A model generated the notes under the pieces. It saw only the letters and a list, made by a program, of their open reading frames with translations, had not been told where the DNA came from and did not search any database. Positions 52,860-64,000 of a stretch of DNA of 64,000 nucleotides are shown here, piece after piece. The stretch comes from Hemibagrus wyckioides (lineage: Eukaryota > Chordata > Actinopteri > Siluriformes > Bagridae): contig NC_080714.1 in the NCBI RefSeq assembly GCF_019097595.1, positions 3,234,259 to 3,298,258 on the forward strand. The letters are read 5' to 3'. A program made the translations under genes and the position numbers. How positions within the stretch are numbered: position 1 is the stretch's first letter; every line of letters begins with the position of its first letter.

Positions 52860-54990
52860 CCTCTTCACATAAACAGATGTGTGTATTCAATCATGGTCGA
52901 TTTCTATCACACACATTTCAACTCACCTGATTCCTGATTGCAGGCACGTGGACTCCATCACAAAGGGCACTCGGTCAGGCTACTCATTGTATACATGCTG
53001 TGTTTACATACCAAGCTGTTTGTTTAGTGATCGTCTGTCAGGTTTGCGATCTCCTGTCCGGTTCTCGATTGCTCTTGCCTGCTCTTGTTCATGTTGGTTG
53101 TTTTGGATTATGCCAATGATTCTGCACCCGGTGTTGGACTTTCCATCAAGCTCACTATACTTGAACCTGCATCAGTAAATCAACAAGGAGATGTTTGTTT
53201 AGCGTTTATGGAAGGAGTCTCCAGTGTCAGAGCTTTGTAACAAAGCTGTAACTTTTAGATTTTTGCAGTTACATGAGGTCACATCAAGAGTTTCATGAGA
53301 GAAAAATAGCTATTATGCTACTTCCCATTTCTGTTTCCAGTCAGAATCATCACTGAAATCAAGACGCTATGAGCTAATGAAACTATGAGATGACCTAGAT
53401 TCATTATACACTTGATCTGTGACTGAGACACAGAGACAGAGAGAGAGAGAGAGAGCGAGAGAGGGAAGAATAACTGAGTGGGAGGTGATGAGTGCTTGAG
53501 AAAAAGAAGTCTGAAGCCACGTATTCGCCTCTCTGCAGTAATTCGTTTGTTAATTAGCGTGTGTCTGCAGCACTTCAGGCCTCTCGTTGATACCCGTTCG
53601 CTACGTGACTTTACTCACACGATAAAGATGTCGAGAGCGTCGTTCGAGATGTGTCGGTTTTTACATGTAGGATGATTCGAGTGTCACTTGAACTTTATCG
53701 GAGCAATTTCTCCAAATCACGTGCCGCGATTTAATCCCTTCATATGCGCCAAACGTCTGTGTAATAACATGAGTTATTAGGAGAAAAAAAAAACATAACA
53801 CAAGAGGTCTCATGTGACGTTACCTTCTAACGTGGCCTCTGCATGAAAAATAACAATATTTGATCGGCTGTAAGAAAAGGTGAAGTGCTCGAGTTCAGGT
53901 GTGTTTTAGCTTCGTTCGCTCGGTTCGTTTGAAAACATCCATAAAGATAGAAACGTGTGGGCTGAGAGTGTGAAGGAATTGACGGTGTGAAGTGCAGCCT
54001 CTCAAACACCATGTCCTCACAGTAGCACTCATTAAAGCTAATAGGGTTCGCTAGCTATTAATAGCAGTAATCCAGTGAGCAGACTGGAAGAACTTTTGCA
54101 TCACGAAACTTTACACTGCAAATGCATTTTTATTGCTATTTGTGAATTTTGTATTATTTCTGCTTGTTATTCTACAAAAAAATTAAATCACACACAAATG
54201 GTAGAATGTACTTTACTGTATAGTATAATTAGTCTCTAGTCACCAGATGTATAGTATCCCCATGCTAAATTTACCAAATCAGATTAATACTACTCCAGGA
54301 GACTTGGGGTACGAGCCTGATGGTGAAGGAAACCGGAGTACCCAGAGGAAACCCCTGGAACCCAGGAAGAACATGTAAACACAAAGGATGAAGGTTGGAA
54401 TCAAACCATGTAAATGCAATATAATGTAAGAAATATTGGAAATGCAGATAATCTGTTCCAGCCACCCGAAAATATGAGCAATATGATCAATACGAAGTGT
54501 ATGTAAACTGTATGGCTGTTTACAAAGAACTGACCCAAGCCAAGCATTCCATGTCGCAGGAAGTCATGCAACCAAGCTTGGGCTAAAACTAGAACAGACC
54601 ACCCACACCACCAATCTGTTAACAAAAAAAAATGTGTGAAAAATCACCTAGCTTTTGAACGCATGATGAAGGCAACATTGGTATCGTGGGTTGACTCTTT
54701 CCAACAGAAAGAAATTCGTAAACTTTGGAAACTTGCTTCGCTTGGCTTTCCACTGAGGCAAACAAGTTTTGAACGGCTCACAGACGTACACACAACTTAG
54801 CTGGCGCTAAGTATGCTGAAAATGCTTCGTATGCTGAGACAAATTTTTTATTGCAAAATACAAATTCTTAAGGTGAAAATTCGTAAGGCAGGGCATTCAT
54901 ATGCCGAGGTTCCACTGTATTTAAGGTTAGAAATGTACCGGACTGTATGTTCTGTACAGTTTTCTTACTCCACAGTGCACTAGATGGTAA
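52860..54990. other. Spacer, no gene seen
   Basis: Single-copy DNA with a GA run at 53430-53465. At 54295-54370 a phrase GAAACCGGAGTACCCAGAGG recalls family-C repeats. Short frames show no domain. Confidence 0.4.
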
Positions 54991-54999
54991 AACGTAACA

Positions 55000-55391
55000 C
55001 ACAGAAGATACTCCAGCATTCAGAGTTCATCCCTGATTCCTCCTCAGCCAGGACGATGCGAGGCTCTGTTGCTCTTTTTGAAAAAGAAAAGACCGACACT
55101 ATTGTAGTTTACATCTTCAACCCAATTATGCACACAATTAAATCTGTCCCCAGGTGTCTTGTATGTGGAAATAGGACCTTTGAAAATGTCTCTCTGGTCT
55201 GCAAAGCGTAGAGTTGCAAGCAAATAGAGGGGAGAAGATCAATAAAAAGCGTTCTCCTCCCGAGGAGTCCCGATTACGCCCAGACTATCCAAACTATTTA
55301 TCCCGCTGCGCTATGAGACACAATGGTACAGCATCAATACCTGCAATCTCCGACAGCAGGGTGTGTGTGCATGTTAGGCCCAGCGATACAC

Positions 55392-55430
<39 letters not shown>

Positions 55431-55900
55431 CCTGCCAGCAGACGGTAATTGGGACGCTGCCGGTTTGCATCAATTCAGTTCAGTGGGGGAGTTGAGGACA
55501 AAATGGGGTAGGGGCCATTTAAAGTGCTACAAAACAAGGGCTTTTGTTGGGGCTTGGTGATTTTGTATGAGAAAGAGACATACAGACGGAGGAATAGAGA
55601 GAGATAGACAAAGATGGAGGGGAGGCAGGTAGGGGGATTTATGTCGCTGGATGCTGAGAGGGGGAGTGGACCATAAGGTGGGATCGGTATTTTCAATTAT
55701 CGGAGAATTCTGTGTAATTTCATCCATTCAGAGCGCCGGCCTCTGACTGAGAGAGAAATGGGGGTCTGAGAGCAATGACCGCTACCATCCCGCTGTTCCT
55801 CGTCGAGGCTGAAGCACACATCCCCGTCGGCTGCCTCCCCGTCACCTTCAGCTCGCTATTGACAACGAAAAACTTTGTTTCACGTCGAGGCTTTTTGGAA
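55000..55900. promoter_or_regulatory. Candidate conserved non-coding blocks
   Basis: Two complex, non-repetitive stretches (55000-55380 and 55490-55900) are separated by a TG run at 55393-55427. They include CAACCCAATTATGCACACAA, GTCCCCAGGTGTCTTGTATG, GGGGCCATTTAAAGTGCTAC and GTATTTTCAATTATCGGAGA. Frames across them have no domain. Confidence 0.35.
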
Positions 55901-56914
55901 AGTGATGATGTTTACGGCACAAAAGGACAAGCTTGAACATAATGATTTGAAGTTAGATTCAGAGTTATTTATTAGCATGATGTACTCATCTATGACTTTA
56001 GATGTTGAGTTAACCAGTGAGTCCCAGTCACTTCATGCTAATCTGCAGCTACGTGGCCTAAAATCGAGCCACTGCTGATTCTCACATTTTCAAAATATGT
56101 GAATCCAGGGTTTTGAAAATCAGACCAGACAGATCTGGCTAATCGCTTGAACATGTGACAGAATGTAATGGTAACTAGCTTGTACTCGCTGCTAGCTATC
56201 TTAACACTGCTTGTTGTTTGTTGTAACATGTGTAACATGTACTTTTAATCGTTGTGGTTCTTTCCATTACGTTCACTAAGTCCTGTTCTGTTTGTTCCTC
56301 CATTTTGTTCTGTTCTGTTTCTACATCCATTCTTTCATGTCTCTTCTGTTCTTTTCTTTCCCTTCTTTCAATTCAGTTCGATTCCATTCTTTTTGTTCTG
56401 TACTCTGTGATTTAGCGAAGATGCCATTCCTGTTCCTTCTATCTCTGCTTTATTTTGTTTATCTCTCTCTTTTTTTCTCCCTGAGCACCACATTGTTCGA
56501 TGAGAGAGCAGCAAGCAACTAAACATCGAAGGCTGCCGGGTTATTGTGACAGAATGGCAAGGAGATCCGCTAAAAACACATGGTCCATAGACATGGACTA
56601 GAAACATTCAACCTTCTATATTCAGATCAAAGCTACCTCCAATGACTAAAACCTTTAGATGACTAAATTGTAGTCTCTGGCACTTTGTCCCTATTTAAGT
56701 TAATGACACCAGGATAATTTTTGCTCTGTTCTTTCTTTTAATGCCACTTTCTGCAGAAAGGGGGTTGTGGTGGTAAGAAGGAAAGTATGAAAAGAGTATT
56801 AGAGGGGGGTCGGATAAGTGCTAGGTGGATGAAGGAGAGGAAATTGACAAGTGCCCTTGGTGCAATACAATAAAAACATCCTGTCATTTGCGGTGCATCC
56901 CCTCTGCTCTTTAT

Positions 56915-56915
<1 letters not shown>
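55901..56915. other. Spacer, no gene seen
   Basis: T-rich stretch at 56290-56510 whose open frame is composition-driven. The rest is single-copy DNA. Confidence 0.4.

Positions 56916-56917
<2 letters not shown>

Positions 56918-56961
<44 letters not shown>
56918..56961. repeat. (CT)n microsatellite
   Basis: About 22 perfect CT units. Confidence 0.95.
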
Positions 56962-56965
<4 letters not shown>

Positions 56966-56989
56966 TGCTCTTTTTCTTCTCTCTTGATC

Positions 56990-57530
56990 TTTTTCTCACT
57001 TGTCCTTCCAGCACGAAAACACAATTAATACCTGCAGCTCTGTCCTACTGATAACAACAATCACTGAAGACTCTTTCCTATAATAACTCCATAAAAGATC
57101 GACAAAAACCCCAAAGCACCGTTGCTTATTACCCAGAAGCACTTCAATTCACAAATACAGCACTTTATATATAATTATAGAGGGAAGAATATGGGAGGAA
57201 GGAGAGCCTTTTTTTTTTTTACTTTTTTCCATTGCTTCGTTGAATTGCTTACACAACAATACCGGCCATGTTGGGATGTTAAAGTGGAAAGGAATGAAAA
57301 GACTTTGTTGGGGCTGAATATTACAATTAAAGGGATATGAAGGCTGCACAGAGTCCTTATAAATGCAAATGCAGGGCATATACATTATATCCTTCAGTAC
57401 TGACAAATTAGTGACTATTTCTAGATTTGGGAATATTTGAACCCCTTTAGCAGCTTTATTTAAAAATAAGGAGCCTAGAAACTTTAGAGAAGATGTTAGT
57501 GATGTTAACTGGTTATGCAAGTTGAGGGAG
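56990..57530. promoter_or_regulatory. Candidate conserved non-coding block
   Basis: Complex AT-rich DNA with GCTGAATATTACAATTAAAG, a perfect octamer ATGCAAAT at 57363-57370 and GCAGCTTTATTTAAAAATAA. It abuts the minisatellite that begins at 57550. Confidence 0.35.
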
Positions 57531-57549
57531 CAGGTTCACTCGACTGTGT

Positions 57550-57692
57550 AAAGCCTATGTGACCAATCACTGATCACCACTATTCCCAACAACCAATCAC
57601 TGATCGCCACTGTTCTTGACAACCAATCACTGATCACTACTGTGCCCAACAACCAATCACTGATCACCACTATTCCCAACAACCAATCATTA
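57550..57692 (-). repeat. 30-bp minisatellite, family M, left part
   Basis: Four to five units of TGATCACCAC plus TATTCCCAAC plus AACCAATCAC, cut off at AACCAATCAT by the inserted segment that follows. It continues at 58463. Read on the - strand it matches the array at 44750-46140. Confidence 0.9.
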
Positions 57693-58462
57693 GGTGCGTT
57701 TACACGGACACTTTTTAATCAGATTGGACTGAATTCAATCAGATTGACGAATAAAGTCAGATATAAAGTAGATCAGATTGTTATGCGCGTTTACATGACA
57801 CATGATTAGAATGGATTAGATCTTTTGACATGCGCACAGTCCACGGAAACATCCGTACGTCATACGTCATTCGTATCAACATCCGTACGTCATACATCAT
57901 TCGTATCAACATCCGTACGTCATACGTCATTCGTATCAACATCCGTACGTCATACGTCATTCGTATCAATATCCGTACATCATACATCATTCGTATCAAC
58001 ATCCGTACGTCATCCGTCATTCGTATCAACATCCATACGTCATCCGTCATTCGTATCAACATCCGTACGTCATACATCATTCGTATCAACATCCGTACGT
58101 CATACATCATTCGTATCAACATCCGTACGTCATACATCATTCGTATCAACATCCGTACGTCATCCGTCATTCGTATCAACATCCGTACGTCATACATCAT
58201 TCGTATCAACATCCGTACGTCATCCGTCATTCGTATCAACATCCGTACGTCATCCGTCATTCGTATCAACATCCGTACGTCATACGTCATTCGTATCAAC
58301 ATCCGTACGTCATACGTCATTCTTGCGTCATTGCACATGCGCAGAACTTTCCAGGAACATGTTCCATCTGATTAAGTGTTTACATGTCCTCTCAATCGGA
58401 CTAAAAATGGTTTAAACCACCCCTTACCATCTGATTGAAATTTTAATCGGATGTTCCAAATA
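57693..58462. mobile_element. Insert within the minisatellite, probably a non-autonomous DNA element
   Basis: It interrupts the family-M array. The left flank has GGTGCGTTTACACGGACACT, TTTTTAATCAGATTGG and GCGCGTTTACATGACACATG. The right flank has ACATGCGCAG, GTGTTTACATGTCCTCTCAA, TCGGACTAAAAATGG and TTTTAATCGGATG. Such GTTTACATG/AATCxGATT sequences are common in fish short transposons. Clear target duplications and exact termini were not found, so the class is open. Its core is a private 30-bp minisatellite. Confidence 0.5.
57848..58325. repeat. 30-bp minisatellite inside the insert (about 16 units)
   Basis: The unit is TCGTATCAAC plus ATCCGTACGT plus CATACGTCAT, varying mainly as CATACATCAT or CATCCGTCAT. 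It contains the palindrome ACGT twice. The 10-residue peptide repeats in both strands follow from the 30-base period and are not evidence of a protein. Confidence 0.95.
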
Positions 58463-59545
58463 CCAATCACTGATCACCACTGTTCTCAACAACCAATCAC
58501 TGATCACCACTGTTCCCAACAACCAATCACTGATAAGCACTGTTCTCAACAACCAATCACTGATCACCACTGTTCTCAACAACCAATCACTGATAACCAC
58601 TGTTCTTAATAATCAATCACTGATCACCACTGTTCTCAACAACCAATCACTGATCACCACTGTTTTCTCAACAACCAATCACTGATCACCACTGTGCCCA
58701 ACAACCAATCACTGATCACCACTGTTCTCAACAACCAATCACTGATAACCACTGTTTTCTCAACAACCAATCACTGATCACCACTGTTCTCAACAACCAA
58801 TCACTGATAACCACTGTTCTTAATAATCAATCACTGATCACCACTGTTCTCAACAACCAATCACTGATAACCACTGTTTTCTCAACAACCAATCACTGAT
58901 AACCACTGTTCTTAATAATCAATCACTGATAACCACTGTTCTCAAACAACCAATCACTGATCACCACTGTGCCCAACAACCAATCACTGATCACCACTGT
59001 TCTCAACAAAAAAATCACTGATCACCACTGTGCCCAACAACCAATCACTGATCACCACTGTTCTCAACAACCAATCACTGATAACCACTGTTTTCTCAAC
59101 AACCAATCACTGATAACCACTGTTCTTAATAATCAATCACTGATAAGCACTGTTCTTAATAATCAATCACTGATCACCACTGTGCCCAACAACCAATCAC
59201 TGATCACCACTGTGCCCAACAACCAATCACTGATCACCACTGTTCTCAACAAAAAAACAATCACTGATCACCACTGTTTTCTCAACAACCAATCACTGAT
59301 AACCACTGTTCTTAATAATCAATCACTGATAACCACTGTTCTTAATAATCAATCACTGATAACCACTGTTCTCAAACAACCAATCACTGATCACCACTGT
59401 GCCCAACAACCAATCACTGATCACCACTGTTCTCAACAAAAAACCAATCACTGATCACCACTGTGCCCAACAACCAATCACTGATCACCACTGTGCCCAA
59501 CAACCAATCACTGATCACCACTGGTTTCAACAACCACTTACCAGT
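58463..59545 (-). repeat. 30-bp minisatellite, family M, right part (about 36 units)
   Basis: The unit is TGATCACCAC plus TGTTCTCAAC plus AACCAATCAC, with variants TGATAACCAC, TGTGCCCAAC, TTCTTAATAATC and small insertions (TTTTCTC, CAAAAAAA). Confidence 0.95.
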
Positions 59546-60490
59546 GTTTTTCACCCGCCCACTTCTTTGTTCTTCGTCTTAAACTTTCTTCTTATTTATT
59601 TCCTTTCTCTTCACTATATTACTTCATTTTTCTGCTTTCACTTTAAACTATTATTTTTTTCTTTTGTTAATATTCTATAAGTGTCTTCCTTCATATAAAA
59701 TCTTCATTTATATAACATGACATGCCATATAACTGATCCTGATGGATGAAAGAATATGCAAATTAGCCTTTCTAGTCCTAGTGATTTTTGAACATGCTTA
59801 TTGCTATTGTAAAGAGTTGCATACTTCACACGACACACTCGGAACAGAAGACGTAATGTTCTCTTTTTTTAACCAGAGTTTAATATTCTACCCAAAACTA
59901 TTGCTGATGCAGCATCCTTGTCAAGATATAAGTCACCTAAACCAGGTCGCATGTCCCCAATTATAATCACAGCAGACATGTTTGATGTATTACAGTAAAG
60001 AAACCAGAGTGGAGAAGGGCACCGTGATCCAGTTCCTGCATCTGCTGCAGGAAATTGAATAAAGTGGGACATGCCAGCATGGTTATATCACAGAAACAGA
60101 ATTAGTGTTCAGTGAGGAATAAAGTCATGAAGAGGATGTGATCCAGATGACATGTGTGTACACACTGTGTGTGTGTGTTTCCACACCTCGGATGTACGAG
60201 AAGCTTTGATCTCTATCTTAGCAGGTCCAGGAAATGAGCAGCGCATTAAAGTCCTGCATGACACCCGAGCTGGAGCTGAGAACTGCGTGCTGTAAAAACA
60301 AAAACACAAATCCCCTGTGACTCACACTTGTATAAGCAATCCACTTCTGACAGGAAATTAAACGGCTTGAAAAACCACCCATAAACCACAAAGAGACCGA
60401 AATGAGAAAATAATGACGGATTGTTCGGATCGGTGGAAAATTCATCCTCTCACTTTTCATACTCATACCAGAAAGAAAGGTACCAAACTG
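59546..60490. other. Single-copy block, possible regulatory element
   Basis: A perfect octamer ATGCAAAT is at 59756-59763 within AATATGCAAATTAGCC. The stretch at 59995-60080 (GGGCACCGTGATCCAGTTCC) is complex. No gene is seen. Confidence 0.3.
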
Positions 60491-60494
60491 TACT

Positions 60495-60650
60495 TACATT
60501 TAGGCAGACGCCCTAATCCAGAGTAACTTATATCATTTTATCATACAATTGAGGGTTAAGGGCCTTGCTTAGGGGCCCTGGGATTTAAACTCACAACCTT
60601 CTGATCAGGAGTCCAACACGTTACCCACTAGGATACCACATCCCGTGTAC
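60495..60650 (-). repeat. tRNA-type SINE (family B)
   Basis: TTTAGGCAGACGCCCTAATC, CAGAGTAACTTATATC, GGGTTAAGGGCCTTGCTTAG and GGGATTTAAACTCACAACCT, ending near ACTAGGATACCAC. Related to 11815-11965. Confidence 0.6.
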
Positions 60651-60920
60651 TTCCTTGTACCTTGGTGCTGGGGTGGTACCAACAACGGGACATGTTTTGT
60701 TATTTTAGTGTGTATACTGTAAAAGTAGTAGTGTTTGGCTCAATATGGAAACCCAGGTTAGCCTGGAATGTTGTGTTTAATATAATAAACTATATTGCTG
60801 GAAGGTAGACGCACCAACATCAACACAAAAGAAAAATATTATACCCAATATTATACTACAAGGCAACAAAATACAATAAGCATCTAACTAGAAATGCAAA
60901 GCAGTAGCAAAGTATAAACA

Positions 60921-61400
60921 TACACCGGTCAGCCATAACTTTATGACCACCTACCTAATATTGTGTTTGTCCCCCTTTTGCTGCCAAAACAGCCCTGACC
61001 CTGTCAAGGCATGGACCCCACTATATCCCTGAAGGTGTGCTGTGGTATCTGGCACCAAGATGTTAGCAGCAGATCCTTCAAGTCCTCTAAATTGCGAGTT
61101 GGGGCCTCCACGTCCACTTAAAGGATACTTTTGATAGATACTGACTACTGCAGACCAGGAACACCCCACAAGAGCTGCAGTTTTGGAGATGCTCTGATCC
61201 AGTGGTCTCGTCGGCAATACAATTTGTACCTTTGTCAAACACACTCAAATCCTTACACTTGTCCATTTTTCCTGCTTCTAACACATCAACTTTGAGGACA
61301 AAATGTTGACTTGCTGCCTAATATATCCCACCCACTAACAGGTGCCATGATGAGGAGATCATCAGTCTTATTCACTTCACCTCTGCTCAGAATACTATGC
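60921..61400 (-). mobile_element. Tc1-like transposon remnant (ACACCGGTCAGCCATAAC end)
   Basis: The left end TACACCGGTCAGCCATAACT followed by TATGACCACCTACCTAATAT is a terminus common in fish. On the - strand, DQSISKTAALVGCSWSAVVS resembles the helix-turn-helix of Tc1-family transposases, followed by a frame shift. The opposite terminus was not found, so the copy is truncated near 61400, where a TA repeat (61405-61437) begins. Confidence 0.55.
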
Positions 61401-61403
61401 CTG

Positions 61404-61439
<36 letters not shown>

Positions 61440-61739
61440 TGAATGTACAGATTATGTGTGAATATACAGAATATATATCTATATATGTATATATGAATAT
61501 ATAGAGAATACGTGTGACTATACAGAATGTTTATGAACATACATCATAGCAAAAGGAATGTACAGAGAATATATACAGTGATATATTGCAGTTTTGAAGG
61601 GTTTATCAGTGTGAAGGGGGGAATATTACCATTAGTGGGGAGGATTAGTGGGTTGAAGAGTTGAAGAGGGGTAAAAGAAAATATATAACTATTTCATTTA
61701 AAAGAACTGTACCACACTGTACAATTTGTTCCCTTTATT

Positions 61740-62330
61740 TCTGTTCACTACTTCTGTCCTGTCTTTCTGTTTCTCTCGGTCTCTCCGAGCTCCTTAATTA
61801 CAACCTCCATTTGTTGCTGGTGCCAATTACGGTCAGTCCTGATTGCTCTTTCAAAATGAGTCAAATTAGCCAGGTCAGGAACAATAAAGACCCCCACCGA
61901 GCATTATGAAGGCATGAGAAGTCAGTTCAGGCGCATCAGATATAAAGCTAGGAAACGTATCCGTTCTCCTCCGTGGTGTGCTTTTCCACTTAATTAAAAG
62001 TAATTAGTACTTCAGGCAGAAATAGTGATGATGAGCACTACTTTGTACTAATTACTTAGCTCACTGTCGCATATTAAAGCTTTGTCGTGATTTTTTTTTT
62101 TTTTTTGAAAGGCTCCATGGCCTCGCACAACAATAAGAGCCGGGCTCATTAATAAACACCATTAATTACCACAATGAATAACATGTTCACGTTTCCGGAA
62201 CGAATGGCAGGAATGAATAACGCAGATGCCATACCCCCCTCTTCTATTAAATTTCCATTTCGAGAACTGATTAGACTGATAAGACGAGCGTCGCGCTTTC
62301 TAAATAGTAAAGTCTAAATAATCTTTCTGT
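61740..62330. promoter_or_regulatory. Candidate conserved non-coding blocks
   Basis: Complex DNA with many homeodomain-type cores: GCTCCTTAATTACAACC, GGTGCCAATTACGGTCAG, TTCCACTTAATTAAAAGTAA, TACTAATTACTTAGC and CACCATTAATTACC, plus GCTCATTAATAAACACC. A T run at 62092-62106 separates two halves. No coding frame. Confidence 0.45.
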
Positions 62331-62537
62331 TTGGATCGAAAGAAACCTGGTTCTTAGTACAGCACTGCCTCCTAGTGACTCTATCCTCATGCCACATGGA
62401 AGGATGTGTTATAGGGAAAATAATCAACCCCCGAGTGCAGGTGTCATGAAGGTGGGTCACTGTCCCACCCAATCGTTGATTATTTTCCTATAACCACACA
62501 ACCTGAAGTCATTTAGTTCTTATATGACAGAAATGTG

Positions 62538-63100
62538 CTAAGTGGTGAAGGTGAAGAAGGTACAGGAGTTTAAGTACTTGGGGTCAACAGTCCAGAGTAA
62601 TGGAGAGTGTGGGAAAGAGGTAAAGAAGCCAGTGCAGGCAGGTTGGAATGGGTGTCGGGAGTTCTGTGTGATAGAAAAATATCAGCGAGAATCAAGGGGA
62701 AGGTGTACAGGACAGTGGTGAGACCTGCCATGCTGTATGGTTTAGAGACAGTGTCACTGAGGAAGAGACAGGAGTCAGAGCTGGAGGTAGCAGAGCTGAA
62801 GATGTTGAGGTTCTCTTTGGGAGTGACACGGTTATACAGGATTAGGAATATCAGAGAGACAGCTCATGTTGGACGTTTGGGGGACAAAGTTAGGGAGGCC
62901 ACATTAAGATGGTTTGGACATGTTCAGAGGAGGGAGAGTGAGTATATTGGTAGGAGAATGTTGGACATGGAGCTGCCAAAGAGGAAGGCCAAAGAGGAGG
63001 TATATGGATGTAATAAATGAGGATATGAAGCTAGTGGGTGGAGAGAGATGATTCGCTGTAGAGACCCCTGAAGGGAAAAGCTGAAAGAAAAAGAAGAAGA
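62538..63100 (+). mobile_element. 5'-truncated RTE-type LINE insertion with 15-16-bp target-site duplication
   Basis: It encodes VVKVKKVQEFKYLGSTVQSN, then (after a frameshift) CDRKISARIKGKVYRTVVRP, AMLYGLETVSL, LRWFGHVQRRESEYIGRRML and DMELP, the reverse transcriptase C-terminal region. It then loses frame near KEEVYGCNK. The 3' end is AAGCTGAAAGAAAAAGAAGA. Perfect copies of TATGACAGAAATGTG lie at 62523-62537 and 63101-63115. It is the longest of the three copies in the window and in + orientation. Confidence 0.87.
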
Positions 63101-63115
63101 TATGACAGAAATGTG

Positions 63116-64000
63116 GCCAATTTTTGTATGACATGTCACCTTTTCCCTTTATAGTTACATTTAATGTTGTGGAAAGATTTTAAGTAATTAGTTCTCCTTT
63201 TCTCCAGCATTCACTCACCAGCCCTTGTCTTTCTCTATATCTTAAGGTTAAATTAAGTCTTCCTTGAACGTTAAATAAATATTTAGTGGAAGATCTTGAA
63301 GACTTGTTCTTGTCAGAAATTTTAAAAATGTATAAAAACTTAAAAATCGTCAATAGTGAATGCATTGGGTTGAGTAGGGCGCCCTCTGTTGTATGACAGG
63401 GGCTATAACATGCAAGTCAATTTCACTGTTTTAAAAGTCAAAAATCACAAATCTGAAATCTCATTGAGTTGATGCAAAATTGGGATTTCTACCAAAACAA
63501 GGCTTTCATTCTGGTGACACAATTCGTTTGCGATACAAACGCAATCCCACCATGCCTTTCTTTTAGAAGTATTTCTTATTCAAAATGGTGTCCATTAACA
63601 ACAGACCAAAAAAGTGAGGCTTTAGTGTTTGTCTTATTGAGAGTTTTATATCGAGGCTCACTTGTCTGAGTGCGTAATATTTTTAGCTGGAACCAAAGAG
63701 GCCAGGGGGTGGTGGTGGTGATCAGAGGTTTCGAGATTATACACATTTGACTAGCAGGAGTGCTAAATATAACCAGGGTCAACACATGCATAAATATACA
63801 CCCATACATGTGCCTCAGCTGACTGACAAAAGAGCAGACAAAAAAGCTCATTCATTGTCGTTCTGCCAGCTGCTGACTGGGCCTACGTGTTGGACGTCTT
63901 GGATAATTCTCAAGGGGTGAGTCAATCCAGCGTCTCTGGACACATGGGTGCATGTGGATATTTGATATGGAGATATGTTTCACTAGGACATTCGAAATGT
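63116..64000. other. End of window, no gene seen
   Basis: Single-copy DNA; short frames lack recognisable domains. Confidence 0.4.

Noticed and set aside
56292..56522. Phe/Leu/Ser-rich frame resembling a membrane protein
   Set aside because: It follows from a T-rich stretch (TTCTGTTCTTTTC) and has no other support.
57781..58415. Frames of 180-196 codons on both strands with 10-residue repeats
   Set aside because: A 30-bp tandem unit keeps frames open by arithmetic; no start context, splice signal or domain supports a protein.

Overview
The window is vertebrate, almost certainly teleost, genomic DNA. The coding parts are split by GT-AG introns. The DNA is dense in CA/TG, CT and TATC microsatellites. 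It carries tRNA-headed SINEs, RTE-type LINE tails and a Tc1/mariner element of kinds familiar from bony fish. An otophysan such as a catfish is possible, but the sequence alone does not settle it. No prokaryotic genes, CRISPR arrays or operons are present.

Layout. (1) 1-2.2 kb: three splice-compatible exons that look like the 3' end of an unrecognised + strand gene, closed by polyadenylation signals. (2) 2.2-13 kb: intergenic DNA with SINE copies, a LINE remnant, an RTE tail and an 11-bp minisatellite that seems to have grown out of a SINE. (3) 13.2-17.3 kb: a complete five-exon CCN-family matricellular gene, closest to CCN1/CYR61 (363 aa). (4) 17.3-23.8 kb: repeat-rich spacer, including a long TATC/TGTC tract and a four-copy composite array. 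(5) 23.9-31.2 kb: LMO4 (LIM-only transcription cofactor, 157 aa), with a GC-rich 5' region, a likely non-coding first exon and four coding exons. (6) 31.2-64 kb: no convincing gene. This is a gene desert in which AT-rich, homeodomain- and octamer-motif-rich blocks, candidate conserved non-coding elements, alternate with tandem arrays and mobile elements.

The two recognised genes are the secreted, integrin-binding CCN1-like protein and the nuclear adaptor LMO4. They do not form a pathway, but their linkage matches the CCN1-LMO4 neighbourhood of human 1p22. The desert after LMO4 fits a developmental regulator controlled by distant enhancers; this is inference.

The most unusual content is in the tandem arrays. 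At least four arrays have a 30-bp period. Two of them (44.75-46.14 kb and 57.55-59.54 kb) are the same minisatellite family in opposite orientation, and one of these is interrupted by an insert that carries its own 30-bp minisatellite. Two RTE copies have clean target-site duplications that share a 10-base core. I found no clear new biochemical system.
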